Shown in pieces: positions 1 through 7,841 of a DNA stretch of 17,307 nucleotides. Source of the DNA: Clostridiales bacterium UBA4696 (lineage in GTDB: Bacteria; Bacillota; Clostridia; Oscillospirales; Oscillospiraceae); assembly GCA_002404795.1 (NCBI GenBank), contig DHKK01000196.1, positions 1 through 17,307 on the forward strand. The letters run 5' to 3'. The stretch's first letter is position 1. Each line of letters starts with the position of its first letter. The notes under the pieces are model-generated. The model was not told the origin of the DNA, did not search any database, and saw nothing but the letters and a program-made list of their open reading frames with translations. Both the position numbers and the translations under genes were made by a program.

Positions 1-857
1 TAGAGCTGCTGGGCGATCATCATCGTGCGGCGCGGGGTCATGTTGAGCTTCCGCGAAGCCTCCTGCTGGAGGGTCGAGGTGATGAAGGGCGGTGCGGGCG
101 TGCGCTTCTTTTCGGTTTTTTTGACGCCCGTGACCGAAAACGCGCCGGACTGCAGCTCGTCCAGAACGGCCTGCACATCCTGCTCGCTGGCAAGCTCGCG
201 CTTCTGCGGGTCGCCGTAGTAATGGGCCGTAAAGCTGCCGGGCTTGCCGACGCGACTGAGATTCACATCCAGCGTCCAGTATTCCTGCGGCTGGAAGGCG
301 CGGATCTCGTTTTCCCGGTCGACGACCAGACGCGTGGCGACCGACTGCACGCGGCCGGCAGACAGACCCTTGCGGATCTTCCGCCACAGCAGCGGGCTGA
401 GCTGATAGCCGACGATCCGGTCGAGCACGCGGCGGGCCTGCTGCGCATCGACCAGGTTCTGGTCGATGGGACGCGGATGCTGGATGGATTCCTGCACGAC
501 GCCGCGCGTGATCTCGTTGAAGGTCACGCGGTAGGTCGCATCGTCCGGGATGGACAGCAGATATTTCAGGTGCCAGGAGATGGCCTCGCCTTCGCGGTCC
601 GGGTCCGTTGCGAGATAGACGCGGTCGGCGTGCTTTGCGGCCTTCTGCAGCTCCGAGATGATCTCTTCCTTGCCCTTGAGCGGATAGTATTCCGGCTCAA
701 AGTCATGCTCGATATCGACGCTCAGCGTGCTCTTCGCCAGATCGCGCAGGTGGCCCATGCTGGCCTTGACCTGATAGTCGGGGCCGAGATATTTTCCGAT
801 GGTTTTGGCCTTCGACGGAGATTCCACGATGACCAGATTCTGTTTTGCGTTCGGCAT
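1..857 (-). CDS. topA: DNA topoisomerase I (type IA), N-terminal part
   Basis: Type IA topoisomerase that relaxes negative supercoils in the cytoplasm. The window shows about 285 N-terminal residues, and the gene runs off the left edge. Visible are the Toprim start (LVIVESPSKAKTIGKYLG, residues 8-25), the metal-binding acidic motif ATDPDREGEAISWHL, and later QARRVLDRIVGYQLSPLLW and KGLSAGRVQSVATRL, all characteristic of bacterial TopA. The sequence ends at ...MTPRRTMMIAQQLY, just before the expected active-site tyrosine. The start at 857 is preferred because GGAGG lies 5 bases upstream; the in-frame ATG at 869 has only A/T-rich sequence before it. It follows dprA by 13 bp and is the last visible gene of the ktrB-ktrA-methyltransferase-dprA-topA operon. 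The dprA-topA pairing is common in Firmicutes. Confidence 0.97.
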   Translation of the reverse strand, partial: MPNAKQNLVIVESPSKAKTIGKYLGPDYQVKASMGHLRDLAKSTLSVDIEHDFEPEYYPLKGKEEIISELQKAAKHADRVYLATDPDREGEAISWHLKYLLSIPDDATYRVTFNEITRGVVQESIQHPRPIDQNLVDAQQARRVLDRIVGYQLSPLLWRKIRKGLSAGRVQSVATRLVVDRENEIRAFQPQEYWTLDVNLSRVGKPGSFTAHYYGDPQKRELASEQDVQAVLDELQSGAFSVTGVKKTEKKRTPAPPFITSTLQQEASRKLNMTPRRTMMIAQQL

Positions 858-870
858 AGACGCCTCCATG

Positions 871-2085
871 TTATTTTTTCGCCAGCTCGTAATATCTTGC
901 CGGCAGCCGCTTGACATAGCCCTTGACCTCCAGCAGCGTGAGCGCGGACAGGATCCGCCCCGCGGGCAGCTGGGTCTCATCGATCAGCCGGTCGACCGGC
1001 TGTTTACCGTCTTCGAGCAGCCGGAGCACAGCGGCTTCGTCCGGCGATACCTGCGGCAAAATTTCCTGTACGTCAATATAAGCCCTGTTTTCCTGCTTGT
1101 CAACGGCTTTTGTGTCAGTTTTTTCCGGCGCGGCGGCAGTTTCCGCCACAACGACGCTCCCGGCGGCCTCCTGCGCGGTGAGCGTCATGGGCCCGGCGGG
1201 CCGCTGCCGCTGCGGCAGCTCCGGATAGAGATAGGTATATTCCTGCAGGATATCCCAGCCCTCTTCCACGAGGATCGCGCCCTGCTTGAGCAGCTGGATG
1301 TTGCCCGCGCAGGTGGGATTGCCGAGGTTGCCGGGGAGGGTGAATACGTCCCTTCCCTGCTCGAGCGCGTGGCGGGCGGTGATGAGCGCGCCGCTCTTTT
1401 TCGGCGCTTCGACCACGACGGAGCCGAGCGCAAGGCCGCTCAGGATGCGGTTGCGGGACGGAAAATGCTCCGGCAGCGGCGGCGTGCCGGGCGGAAGCTC
1501 GCTCATGACGCAGCCGTTGGTGCGAAGATCCTCAAACAGGCTCCGGTTGGCCGCCGGGTAGTCGACGTCCACGCCGCAGGCAAACACCGCCACCGGCGGC
1601 GTCCCGGAGGAGACGGCGCCGCGCAGCGCCAGTGTATCGATGCCCGCCGCGCCGCCGGAGACGACGATCGCGCCGTAGCGCCCGAGCTCGTAGCCGAGCC
1701 GCTTGGCCTGCAGCAGGCCGTAGGCCGAGGCGCGGCGCGTGCCGACCATGGCGATGACGGGCTCGGCGTCAAAATCGGGCAGAACGCCCTGATAATACAG
1801 CACGAGTGGCGCATCGTCAATGTTTTTGAGCCGCTGAGGGTAGACGGCGTCCTGCAGCGTCACGATATGGATGCACTGCCGGTAGCACTGCTGCAGGATC
1901 TGGCGGGCCGGGGCAAGCTCCTTATTGGCGAGTGAGGTACGGCCGTCCGGCCGGATATCGGACGGATATTCCGCGTCCGAGGCGCAATAGACCGCCTCCG
2001 GCGTGCCGAACTGCTCAAGAAGCGCACGCAGCCCGCGCACGCCGAGCCCCCTGCGCCCGGACAGCCACAACCAGTACTCCAGCAT
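871..2085 (-). CDS. dprA: DNA processing protein DprA (Smf)
   Basis: DprA binds incoming single-stranded DNA and loads RecA during natural transformation. The 404-residue product has an N-terminal helical (SAM-like) region at about 1-60. A Rossmann-like DprA domain at about 65-285 carries MVGTRRAS (113-120), VSGGAAGIDTLAL (142-154), FPSRNRILSGLALGSVVVEA (208-227) and TLPGNLGNPTCAGN (249-262). A low-complexity linker (about 300-335) leads to a C-terminal winged helix (about 340-400, ending in RYYELAKK). All landmarks of the family are intact and the length is typical of versions with the winged helix. It lies 34 bp after the RNA methyltransferase and 13 bp before topA on the same strand. Many organisms keep dprA without demonstrated competence, so its presence alone does not prove natural transformation. 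Confidence 0.97.
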   Translation of the reverse strand: MLEYWLWLSGRRGLGVRGLRALLEQFGTPEAVYCASDAEYPSDIRPDGRTSLANKELAPARQILQQCYRQCIHIVTLQDAVYPQRLKNIDDAPLVLYYQGVLPDFDAEPVIAMVGTRRASAYGLLQAKRLGYELGRYGAIVVSGGAAGIDTLALRGAVSSGTPPVAVFACGVDVDYPAANRSLFEDLRTNGCVMSELPPGTPPLPEHFPSRNRILSGLALGSVVVEAPKKSGALITARHALEQGRDVFTLPGNLGNPTCAGNIQLLKQGAILVEEGWDILQEYTYLYPELPQRQRPAGPMTLTAQEAAGSVVVAETAAAPEKTDTKAVDKQENRAYIDVQEILPQVSPDEAAVLRLLEDGKQPVDRLIDETQLPAGRILSALTLLEVKGYVKRLPARYYELAKK

Positions 2086-2119
2086 AGGATTTCCTCTGTC
2101 TTTCTCTTTTCTATCTCAA

Positions 2120-2869
2120 TTATCGCTTCATCTGCCACATTACGATCGCAGCGGCGACGGCTGCGTTCAAGGACTCGCAGCGGGGCGACATGGGGATGAT
2201 GATCTTGCCCTGCGCCGCGTCAAACAGCTCCTGACAGATCCCCTGCCCTTCGCTGCCGATGATGACGGCGGCGCTGCGCAGCTCCGCCTGACGCAGGTCG
2301 ACAGCGTCGGCGGACATGGCCGTCGCCAGAAGCGGGATCCCCGCGTCCCGGCAGGCAGCGATTGCCTGCGGCCTTGTCATGCGGACGGGCTGGGTGCGGA
2401 ATACGGCGCCCATCGAGGCCCGGACCGTCTTGGGGTTATAGGGGTCGGCGCAGCCGTCGAGCAGAACAGCCGGGATCTGCAAAGCGTCGGCCGTGCGCAG
2501 GATGGTGCCGAGATTGCCCGGGTCCTGGATGCCGTCGAGCAGCAGCGTGCCGGGCATCAGGGCCGCAGGCACAGCCTCCGGCAGGCGGCAGAGGAAAATA
2601 GCCCCCTGCGGCGCGTCCATCAGGGAGATGGATTGCATCACGTCCTTCGGCACGCGGACGACACGGGTCTGCTCCGGAAGTTTACATAACTCTATTCCAT
2701 CCTCCGCGATCACGGTCGTCAGGCCCGGATACCAGCGGGCAGCCTCCGCCAGGAGCTTGACGCCGTCGGCGGCAAACTCGCCCGTTTTTTCCCGGTAGGG
2801 CCGGGAGGTCAGCAGCTTTTTCGTATGCGCCAGAAGCGGGTTTCGGCGGCTCGTGATCCGTTCTTTCAT
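2120..2869 (-). CDS. SpoU/TrmH-family RNA 2'-O-methyltransferase
   Basis: A 249-residue S-adenosylmethionine-dependent SPOUT methyltransferase, predicted to 2'-O-methylate a ribose in rRNA or tRNA. An N-terminal substrate-binding region (RITSRRNPLLAHTKKL) precedes the three SpoU motifs: LLLDGIQDPGNLGTILRTAD (motif 1), GCADPYNPKTVRASMGAVFR, with the catalytic-type Asn/Arg elements, and VIIGSEGQG followed by IPMSPRCESLNAAVAAAI (motif 3, the knot). The ATG at 2869 overlaps the ktrA stop by one base (TGATG), which suggests translational coupling. A GTG three bases upstream is also possible. The target nucleotide cannot be read from the sequence: RlmB, TrmH and YsgA-type enzymes share these motifs, so no symbol is given. 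Confidence 0.93.
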   Translation of the reverse strand: MKERITSRRNPLLAHTKKLLTSRPYREKTGEFAADGVKLLAEAARWYPGLTTVIAEDGIELCKLPEQTRVVRVPKDVMQSISLMDAPQGAIFLCRLPEAVPAALMPGTLLLDGIQDPGNLGTILRTADALQIPAVLLDGCADPYNPKTVRASMGAVFRTQPVRMTRPQAIAACRDAGIPLLATAMSADAVDLRQAELRSAAVIIGSEGQGICQELFDAAQGKIIIPMSPRCESLNAAVAAAIVMWQMKR

Positions 2870-3516
2870 CACGGCTTCACCCGCGCCAGACGGTCGTTCT
2901 CGCCCAGAAGGACGAGGGTGAGCTTTTCGTTGAGCGGCCGGTTGGCATCGAGCGTGACATGAACCTTGCCATTCTCACGCACGGCAATGACGTTGACGCC
3001 GTATTTTGCGCGGATGTCCAGCTCGCGGATGCTCTTGCCGCACCATTCGGGCGGCGTCTGCAGCTCGGCGATGCCGCAGTCGGGCGAAAGCTCGATAAAA
3101 TCCAGAATGCTCGACGAGGTCAGCGACTGCGCCAGCTTGATGCCTGTCTCACGCTCCGGCACGACGACGCGGTCGGCCCCGATCTTCTCAAGCGCGCGGC
3201 GCTGCGTCTCGTCGGTGGCCTTGCACACGACGGTCTGCACGCCGAGCTCCTTGAGGTTCAGCGTCGCCACGACACTGGTGGCCAGATCGCCGCCGATGGC
3301 GACGACGGCGCAGTCATAATTGCGCGCGCCGAGCGCGCGCAGCGCGTCTTCATCCCGCGCGTCGCAGACGGCCGCGCAGGTAACCTTGTTTTCCATTTTC
3401 TGCACCAGCTCCGGGTGCAGGTCCACAGCCATGACCTCGCTGCCGAGCTCATACAGCCGCTGCGCGACTGCGGAGCCGAAGCGGCCGAGGCCGACGACCA
3501 GATATGTCTTTTTCAT
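2869..3516 (-). CDS. ktrA: Ktr potassium uptake regulatory subunit (TrkA/RCK family)
   Basis: Cytoplasmic RCK subunit that gates the membrane potassium channel-like subunit encoded just upstream. The 215 residues contain an N-terminal Rossmann RCK_N domain with the nucleotide-binding glycine motif VGLGRFG (8-14) and the acidic residue at the end of strand 2 (AVDLH, 30-34). There is also VCDARDEDALRALGA (50-64) and the CKATDE segment (98-103). A C-terminal RCK_C (TrkA_C) domain covers about 140-215. The single RCK unit and the length match Ktr-type rather than the duplicated E. coli TrkA. GAGG precedes the ATG at good spacing. The gene lies 19 bp after ktrB and overlaps the methyltransferase start by one base. 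RCK_C domains in Firmicutes can bind c-di-AMP, but that is family knowledge, not visible here. Confidence 0.95.
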   Translation of the reverse strand: MKKTYLVVGLGRFGSAVAQRLYELGSEVMAVDLHPELVQKMENKVTCAAVCDARDEDALRALGARNYDCAVVAIGGDLATSVVATLNLKELGVQTVVCKATDETQRRALEKIGADRVVVPERETGIKLAQSLTSSSILDFIELSPDCGIAELQTPPEWCGKSIRELDIRAKYGVNVIAVRENGKVHVTLDANRPLNEKLTLVLLGENDRLARVKP

Positions 3517-3535
3517 TGTATCATCCTCATTTCAA

Positions 3536-4885
3536 TCAGCCGATCATGATTTTTGTTTCCGCATAGCTCACGCGCTCTTCGGCGCGGTTGGCTGCCATAA
3601 AGCCGACGCTGATGGTCATGATCCCGAGCCGTCCAAAGAACATCAGCACGATCAGAATGATCTGCGACGCCGTGCCGAGCGAGCTTGTAATGCCTGTCGT
3701 CAGGCCGACGGTGCAGAGCGCCGAAATGGTCTCATACAGCGCGTTTTCAAGCCTCACATGGTCTGCGATGCTCAAAAACGCCGCGCTGAGGCCGGACAGC
3801 AGCAGCACCAGAATGAACAGCGCCGACGCGTTTTCGACTGCCTGCCGCGGGATCCGGCGCTTCATGACATGCACGCTCGTCCTGCCGCGCGCGGTCGACC
3901 ACGCGGACAGCAGGATCACGCCGACCGTCACCGTCTTGACGCCGCCAGCCGTCGAGCCGGAGGAGCCGCCGACGAGCATCAGCAGATCTGACGCTGCCTT
4001 CGACACGTCCGACAGCGCATTCTGGTCAAAGGTCGCGAAGCCCGCCGTGCGGAGCGTCACCGACTGAAACAGTGCCGCCATCAGCTTCTGCGGCGCTGTC
4101 AGCTCGCCGATCGTATTGGGATTGTTCCATTCCAGCGCGGCAAAGACGCCCGCACCGCCGAAGATCAGCACCGTCGTAATAATCACGACGAGCCGGGAAT
4201 AGACGCTCAGGCGGGAAAAACGGGGATGATTCCGGATGTCGCCCCAGACGGCAAATCCGAGGCCGCCGATGACGATGAGGGCCATGATCGTGAAATTCAC
4301 GACCGGATCCGTCACATAGCGGCAGAGGCTGCCGCCCACGTCCACATCCGCCAGCACGTCGAAGCCCGCGTTGCAGAACGCGGAGACGGAATGGAACACG
4401 CCGTACCACAGCGCCCGGCCGAAGCCGAACTCCGGAAAAAAGCGGAAAAACAGGATCAGCGCACCCGCGCCCTCGACCGCGGCCGTGCCGCGCAGGATGT
4501 TGCGCACGAGGCTCACGATGCCGCTGTAGGTGTCGCTGCCGAGCGCCTGGGCCAGCACCATGCGCTGCCGCAGACCGATCCTGCGCCGCAGCGCGAAGAA
4601 AAACAGACAGGCGATGGTCATGAAGCCGAGACCGCCGACCTGGATGAGCAGCAGGATCACCACCTGACCGAACATCGTCCAGTGCGTGCCAGTGTCGACG
4701 CGGATGAGGCCCGTGACGCAGGTCGCGGAGGTCGCGGTGAACAGGCTCGTCAGAAACGGCGTCGGCCGGCCGGACCTTGCCGCGGCGGGCAGGCACAAAA
4801 GCCCCGCCCCAAGCAGGATGATCCCGAGAAACACCAGCACGATCAGCTGGCCCGGCCGGATCCTGCGGAAAAATGTTCGAAGCAT
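3536..4885 (-). CDS. ktrB: Ktr potassium uptake membrane subunit (TrkH/KtrB family)
   Basis: Membrane subunit of the KtrAB potassium uptake system, with four repeated M1-P-M2 units forming one ion path. The 449 residues show the four pore loops: TSATCVTGL (52-60), SAFCNAGF (168-175), LRTAGFA (278-284) and CTVGLTTG (391-398), each with the conserved selectivity-filter glycine. The glycine-rich gating loop GGSSGSTAGGVKTV (306-319) that obstructs the pore in this family is also present. The protein is strongly hydrophobic throughout and has the standard family length. It is the first gene of the operon, with a good promoter at 4923-4951. The leader is only about 30 bases, too short for the c-di-AMP riboswitch that controls ktr genes in some Firmicutes. 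Confidence 0.96.
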   Translation of the reverse strand: MLRTFFRRIRPGQLIVLVFLGIILLGAGLLCLPAAARSGRPTPFLTSLFTATSATCVTGLIRVDTGTHWTMFGQVVILLLIQVGGLGFMTIACLFFFALRRRIGLRQRMVLAQALGSDTYSGIVSLVRNILRGTAAVEGAGALILFFRFFPEFGFGRALWYGVFHSVSAFCNAGFDVLADVDVGGSLCRYVTDPVVNFTIMALIVIGGLGFAVWGDIRNHPRFSRLSVYSRLVVIITTVLIFGGAGVFAALEWNNPNTIGELTAPQKLMAALFQSVTLRTAGFATFDQNALSDVSKAASDLLMLVGGSSGSTAGGVKTVTVGVILLSAWSTARGRTSVHVMKRRIPRQAVENASALFILVLLLSGLSAAFLSIADHVRLENALYETISALCTVGLTTGITSSLGTASQIILIVLMFFGRLGIMTISVGFMAANRAEERVSYAETKIMIG

Positions 4886-4922
4886 AAGTAGAAGGCCGTC
4901 CCTCCCGATGAAGTTATACTAT

Positions 4923-4951
4923 ATTATAGTCAGCAGCTGCACCGCCGTCAA
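4923..4951 (-). promoter_or_regulatory. Sigma-A type promoter of the ktrB-ktrA-dprA-topA operon
   Basis: On the minus strand TTGACG (4946-4951) and a perfect TATAAT (4923-4928) are separated by exactly 17 bases. They lie about 38 bases upstream of the ktrB start. This is the only strong promoter seen for the five minus-strand genes to its left. Confidence 0.85.
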
Positions 4952-4970
4952 GAAAAACTGCTTTTCGGAC

Positions 4971-4999
4971 TTGTTTCTGCTGAAAAAACATGATAAACT
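4971..4999 (+). promoter_or_regulatory. Probable promoter of the deacetylase gene
   Basis: On the plus strand TTGTTT (4971-4976) and TAAACT (4994-4999) are separated by 17 bases. A TG one base before the -10 gives an extended -10 (TGATAAACT). It is divergent from the ktrB promoter, with about 20 bases between the two -35 boxes. Confidence 0.55.
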
Positions 5000-5030
5000 G
5001 ATAAAAAAGCGTGAAACGAGGACATCCTGT

Positions 5031-6164
5031 ATGCGTATTTCCTGTCTGCTCGTCTGTCTTTGCATGCTGGCTCTGCTGTGCGCCTGCGCCGCGCCGGAGG
5101 CGGCCTTGAAGGATGCTCCGGCGGGACCTACGGCTGTATCGGAGCCGGTCCCGGCAGAGCCGTCCGCCCCTGCCGAACCGCCGGAAGCTCTTGCAGCTGT
5201 GGAGGAACCGGAGCCGGAATATGCGCTTTTGCCGGTTGAGCCGGTATGGCTGCTGGGGCAGCTGACGGAGGTCTTTTCCGCCGCGGAGGCGGAATGGGCT
5301 GCGGCGGACGATGTGCTGACAGCCGCTGCGCCGCTGCAGGCGGACGCGGACGTTCTGGCCGGACTGGACACGATCCGGGTACAGGATATAGATTATGTAA
5401 ACATCGAAGACACAGCGGCGGCCCTCGGCCTCGAATGGGGGCTGGCACCGGACGGGAACCGGTATCTGGCGAAGCGGCAGACCGTCGGCGAGATCCCGGA
5501 GGGATGGAACGTGCCGGTGCTGATGTACCACGCGGTGGGCGACGAGATCTGGGGCTTCTCCGATCTGTTCGTCAGCGCGGCTTCCATGGAGGAGCAGCTG
5601 CAGTATCTGCAGGAGAACGGGTACGAAGCGATCTGGTTTTCGGATCTGGCACATATTGAGGACTATGAAAAGCCGGTCATCCTGACCTTTGACGACGGGT
5701 ATGACGACAACTACACCGTCCTCTATCCCCTGCTGGAAAAATATCAGACCAAGGCGACCATCTTCGTCATCGGCAATGCCATGGGCAGCACGCACAAGAT
5801 GACGCAGGAGCAGGTGTATGAGATGGCGGCCTCCGGCCTCGTCAGCATCCAGAGCCATACCTACACGCACGGAAATCTCAGCGCCATGGACGAAGCCGCG
5901 CTGCGGCAGGAGATGGAGCGCTCCAACGCCGCGCTGGCCGCCGCGACGGGCCAGATCCCGTATGTGCTGTGTTACCCGGAGGGGAAATTCAGCTACCTGA
6001 CGATGGATGTGGCAAAAGACTACTACACCTTCGCCCTGCGCATGGACGGCTGGACATACCAGACCGGCATGGACCCGTATCAGGTGCCGCGCAGCTTCGT
6101 CTCCCGCCGCATCACGCTGCCGGATTTTCAGTGGTTCGTCAATCCATCGGGAAAAGCAAATTAA
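5031..6164 (+). CDS. Polysaccharide deacetylase lipoprotein (NodB fold)
   Basis: A predicted cell-surface carbohydrate esterase family 4 enzyme of 377 residues, likely to deacetylate peptidoglycan or another envelope glycan. The signal peptide ends in a lipobox (LCAC, lipid-anchored Cys19), followed by a Pro/Glu/Ala-rich linker to about residue 65. A middle segment containing DYVNIEDTAAALGLEW resembles copper-amine-oxidase-N-like wall domains (tentative). The NodB domain spans about 160-377: MYHAVGDE from 165, TFDDG (219-223, catalytic and metal aspartates) and SHTYTH (275-280, zinc histidines). The third motif, CYPEGKFS, departs from the usual aromatic-P-Y/F-G form. The ATG at 5031 is chosen because CGAGG lies about 10 bases upstream and the signal peptide starts there; the frame is open further upstream but overlaps ktrB. 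It is monocistronic between a divergent promoter and a terminator. The substrate is not known. Confidence 0.9.
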   Translation: MRISCLLVCLCMLALLCACAAPEAALKDAPAGPTAVSEPVPAEPSAPAEPPEALAAVEEPEPEYALLPVEPVWLLGQLTEVFSAAEAEWAAADDVLTAAAPLQADADVLAGLDTIRVQDIDYVNIEDTAAALGLEWGLAPDGNRYLAKRQTVGEIPEGWNVPVLMYHAVGDEIWGFSDLFVSAASMEEQLQYLQENGYEAIWFSDLAHIEDYEKPVILTFDDGYDDNYTVLYPLLEKYQTKATIFVIGNAMGSTHKMTQEQVYEMAASGLVSIQSHTYTHGNLSAMDEAALRQEMERSNAALAAATGQIPYVLCYPEGKFSYLTMDVAKDYYTFALRMDGWTYQTGMDPYQVPRSFVSRRITLPDFQWFVNPSGKAN

Positions 6165-6168
6165 ACAG

Positions 6169-6204
6169 CAGCCTGCGCCGCAAATGCGGCGCAGGCTGTT
6201 TTTT
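6169..6204 (+). terminator. Rho-independent terminator after the deacetylase gene
   Basis: Two perfect 13-base arms (6169-6181 and 6186-6198) enclose an AAAT loop and are followed by six T residues (6199-6204). The hairpin lies immediately beyond the stop codon of the convergent acetyltransferase gene at 6203. It may therefore also stop transcripts from the other side, although the T-tract in that direction is short. Confidence 0.92.
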
Positions 6205-6694
6205 ACAGGGTATGATAGTAGGGGCAGATATCCTCGTAATGGCCGTCCTTCATACGGAAGCCGCCGGGGATGACGCCGAGCTGGGTAAACCCAAGGCGCT
6301 CATACAGGTGCCGCGCGTGCGTGTTGGACGCGACGACGGCGTTGAACTGCAGCACCCGGAAGCCGTGCGCCCTGCCCTGCACAAGGCAGTCGGACACCAG
6401 CTTTTCGCCGATATGCAGTCCGCGCGCGGCCCGCTCGACGGCGTAGCTGGCGTTGCAGATATGGCCGCAGCGGCCGACATTGTTGGGGTGCAGGATATAA
6501 AGACCATAGACCGTCCCGGTATCTTCATCTACCGCGGCGGCGGTATAGGTCTGCGCGGCGAAGAAGGCCGCGCCGGTCTCGGCGGTCAGAAGCTCCTCCT
6601 GCGGGAAGGCCACGCCGTCTTCCACGACCTCGTTCCAGATGCGCACGAGCGCGGGAAGGTCCTCCGGTCTGTATTCTCTGACGATCAGCTGCAT
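6203..6694 (-). CDS. GNAT family N-acetyltransferase
   Basis: A 163-residue acetyl-CoA dependent acetyltransferase. The Gcn5-related fold is seen in the N-terminal REYRPEDLPALVRIWNEVV, a central strand VYGLYILHPN, the acetyl-CoA pyrophosphate-binding loop ERAARGLHIGEKL (87-99) and the C-terminal ASNTHARHLYERLGF (122-136). The start at 6694 is preferred over the longer frame because the predicted promoter (6741-6769) would start transcription downstream of any earlier in-frame start; the ribosome binding site is weak (GGAAAG). The sequence resembles the broad phosphinothricin/RimI-like acetyltransferase group, but the substrate cannot be inferred. It is convergent with the deacetylase and sits 90 bases downstream of the choloylglycine hydrolase gene. 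Confidence 0.88.
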   Translation of the reverse strand: MQLIVREYRPEDLPALVRIWNEVVEDGVAFPQEELLTAETGAAFFAAQTYTAAAVDEDTGTVYGLYILHPNNVGRCGHICNASYAVERAARGLHIGEKLVSDCLVQGRAHGFRVLQFNAVVASNTHARHLYERLGFTQLGVIPGGFRMKDGHYEDICPYYHTL

Positions 6695-6740
6695 ATGCTG
6701 GCACACTTTCCGCCGGCCGGTCCGGCTGTTTGATGGAGCC

Positions 6741-6769
6741 GTTATACCACCAGCCGCGCGGCAAGTCAA
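6741..6769 (-). promoter_or_regulatory. Sigma-A type promoter of the GNAT gene
   Basis: On the minus strand TTGACT (6764-6769) and TATAAC (6741-6746) are separated by exactly 17 bases, in the short gap between the choloylglycine hydrolase stop and the acetyltransferase start. Confidence 0.75.
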
Positions 6770-6783
6770 GACATTTTTCCGTT

Positions 6784-7758
6784 TCAGTTCTGGCGGAAGA
6801 TCTGCTCGCCGGTCACGAGGGGCCAGATACTGAGCGCTTCTCCGTCCAGTTCCGCGCGGTGCAGGTCGACCGCGGTGATCTGATGGTTGCCATGGGTCGT
6901 GTAGTAATAGATGCCGCGGGCCGCGTTGCAGCAGGAGGTATAGATCGTGTATTCATATGCGCCGGGCGTGACCTCGCAGCAGCCGCGCTGCTGCTCCACT
7001 GCACCAAGAATGTGGAAAAACTGGCTGACGCTCTCTGCCTCCGTGTCCCTGCAGACGGCGTTCAGCTTCGTATAGGCCACGCGCACGAAGCGGGACATGG
7101 ACGACAGATCGCCGGGCAGGCCCAGCGCGCCCATGCCGCGGCTGTAGCAGTGTAGGCCCAGCACCCCGGAAAACCGGTTTTCCGGCTGCCGCGGGGAGAG
7201 CGCCATATAGTTGTTCAGGTTGAACAGCTGCTGCGGGAACGGCGGGTTGTTGGTCAGGACGCCCGCCGGGTCGTCGTAGACGTGCAGGCCGTCGGCCATC
7301 GCCTCGATGACGACGGCTTCGTCCTTGTCCGCGAGCAGCCAGTGCAGCTGCGCGGCGGGATAGCGCTCGCTGAAGGGCGTACCGACCAGATTGAGCGCGT
7401 CCAGCCGCGCCCGCGCCTCGCGGACCGTGGCGCACCGGCCGAGGATCCATGGGATCAGCTCAAACTGCGCGATGTTCTCCGTTCCCTCCTGCACCTCGGC
7501 ATACTGCGCATTGCCGACGAAGTTCAGCCCGGCCATGCCGAGCCCGGCTTCATTGACGGCGTCGTAGTACAGCGGATACCCATCCGCGACGTGCGCCATT
7601 CCGATCATGGCGTAATGCGCGTCCAGCCGCCCCATGTGGCAGAACGAGAAGGGATAGCGCCGCGGCGTGACGGTCACGCACTCGCCGTAGGAGCATTCAT
7701 AGTCCAGCGTCCGGCCGAAATAAAAGTCCTTTGTCTGAAAAACTGCAGCAGTACACAT
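6784..7758 (-). CDS. bsh: Choloylglycine hydrolase family enzyme (probable bile salt hydrolase)
   Basis: An N-terminal nucleophile hydrolase of 324 residues, the usual length of bile salt hydrolases, which deconjugate glycine and taurine bile acids. After removal of Met1, Cys2 becomes the catalytic N-terminal residue (MCTAAVF). The other residues expected from characterised clostridial and bifidobacterial enzymes are present: Arg16 and Asp19 (FGRTLDY), Asn79 (AGLNF), Asn170 (GVLTNNP) and Arg223 (SMSRFVRVAY). An Asn rather than Tyr in the AGLNF position is typical of bile salt hydrolases as opposed to penicillin V acylases, so bile salt activity is favoured but not proven. No signal peptide is seen, so the enzyme is cytoplasmic. 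AAGGA lies about 9 bases before the ATG. It lies downstream of the lipoprotein cluster with a probable promoter of its own. Confidence 0.92.
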   Translation of the reverse strand: MCTAAVFQTKDFYFGRTLDYECSYGECVTVTPRRYPFSFCHMGRLDAHYAMIGMAHVADGYPLYYDAVNEAGLGMAGLNFVGNAQYAEVQEGTENIAQFELIPWILGRCATVREARARLDALNLVGTPFSERYPAAQLHWLLADKDEAVVIEAMADGLHVYDDPAGVLTNNPPFPQQLFNLNNYMALSPRQPENRFSGVLGLHCYSRGMGALGLPGDLSSMSRFVRVAYTKLNAVCRDTEAESVSQFFHILGAVEQQRGCCEVTPGAYEYTIYTSCCNAARGIYYYTTHGNHQITAVDLHRAELDGEALSIWPLVTGEQIFRQN

Positions 7759-7773
7759 GGGTCTGGTTCCTTT

Positions 7774-7827
7774 CTAAAAAGCTTTTCCCCTACTATACCC
7801 CATCCGGCCGCGAAAATCCACCGGCAT
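7774..7827 (-). CDS. Possible 17-residue peptide with strong ribosome binding site
   Basis: Directly after the stop codon of the 328-residue lipoprotein, on the same strand, AAGGAGG is followed 9 bases later by an ATG opening a 17-codon frame (MPVDFRGRMGYSRGKAF). It ends 15 bases before the bsh start codon. The Shine-Dalgarno sequence is as good as any in the window, but the peptide resembles nothing recognisable and overlaps the proposed bsh -10 box. It could be a leader peptide, a small gene or chance. Confidence 0.22.
   Translation of the reverse strand: MPVDFRGRMGYSRGKAF
7792..7820 (-). promoter_or_regulatory. Possible promoter of the bile salt hydrolase gene
   Basis: On the minus strand a good -10 box TATAGT (7792-7797) is followed about 34 bases later by the bsh start. 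The best -35 at 17-base spacing is only TGGATT (7815-7820). No strong terminator separates bsh from the upstream lipoprotein gene, so readthrough is also possible. Confidence 0.45.
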
Positions 7828-7841
7828 ATCTTCTTTCCTCC

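Noticed and set aside
4886..4922. Riboswitch in front of ktrB
   Set aside because: The predicted leader is only about 30 bases, too short for a ydaO-type or any other known riboswitch.
4914..5870. Minus-strand open frame of 318 codons
   Set aside because: It is a shadow of the deacetylase gene and has no recognisable protein features or ribosome binding site.
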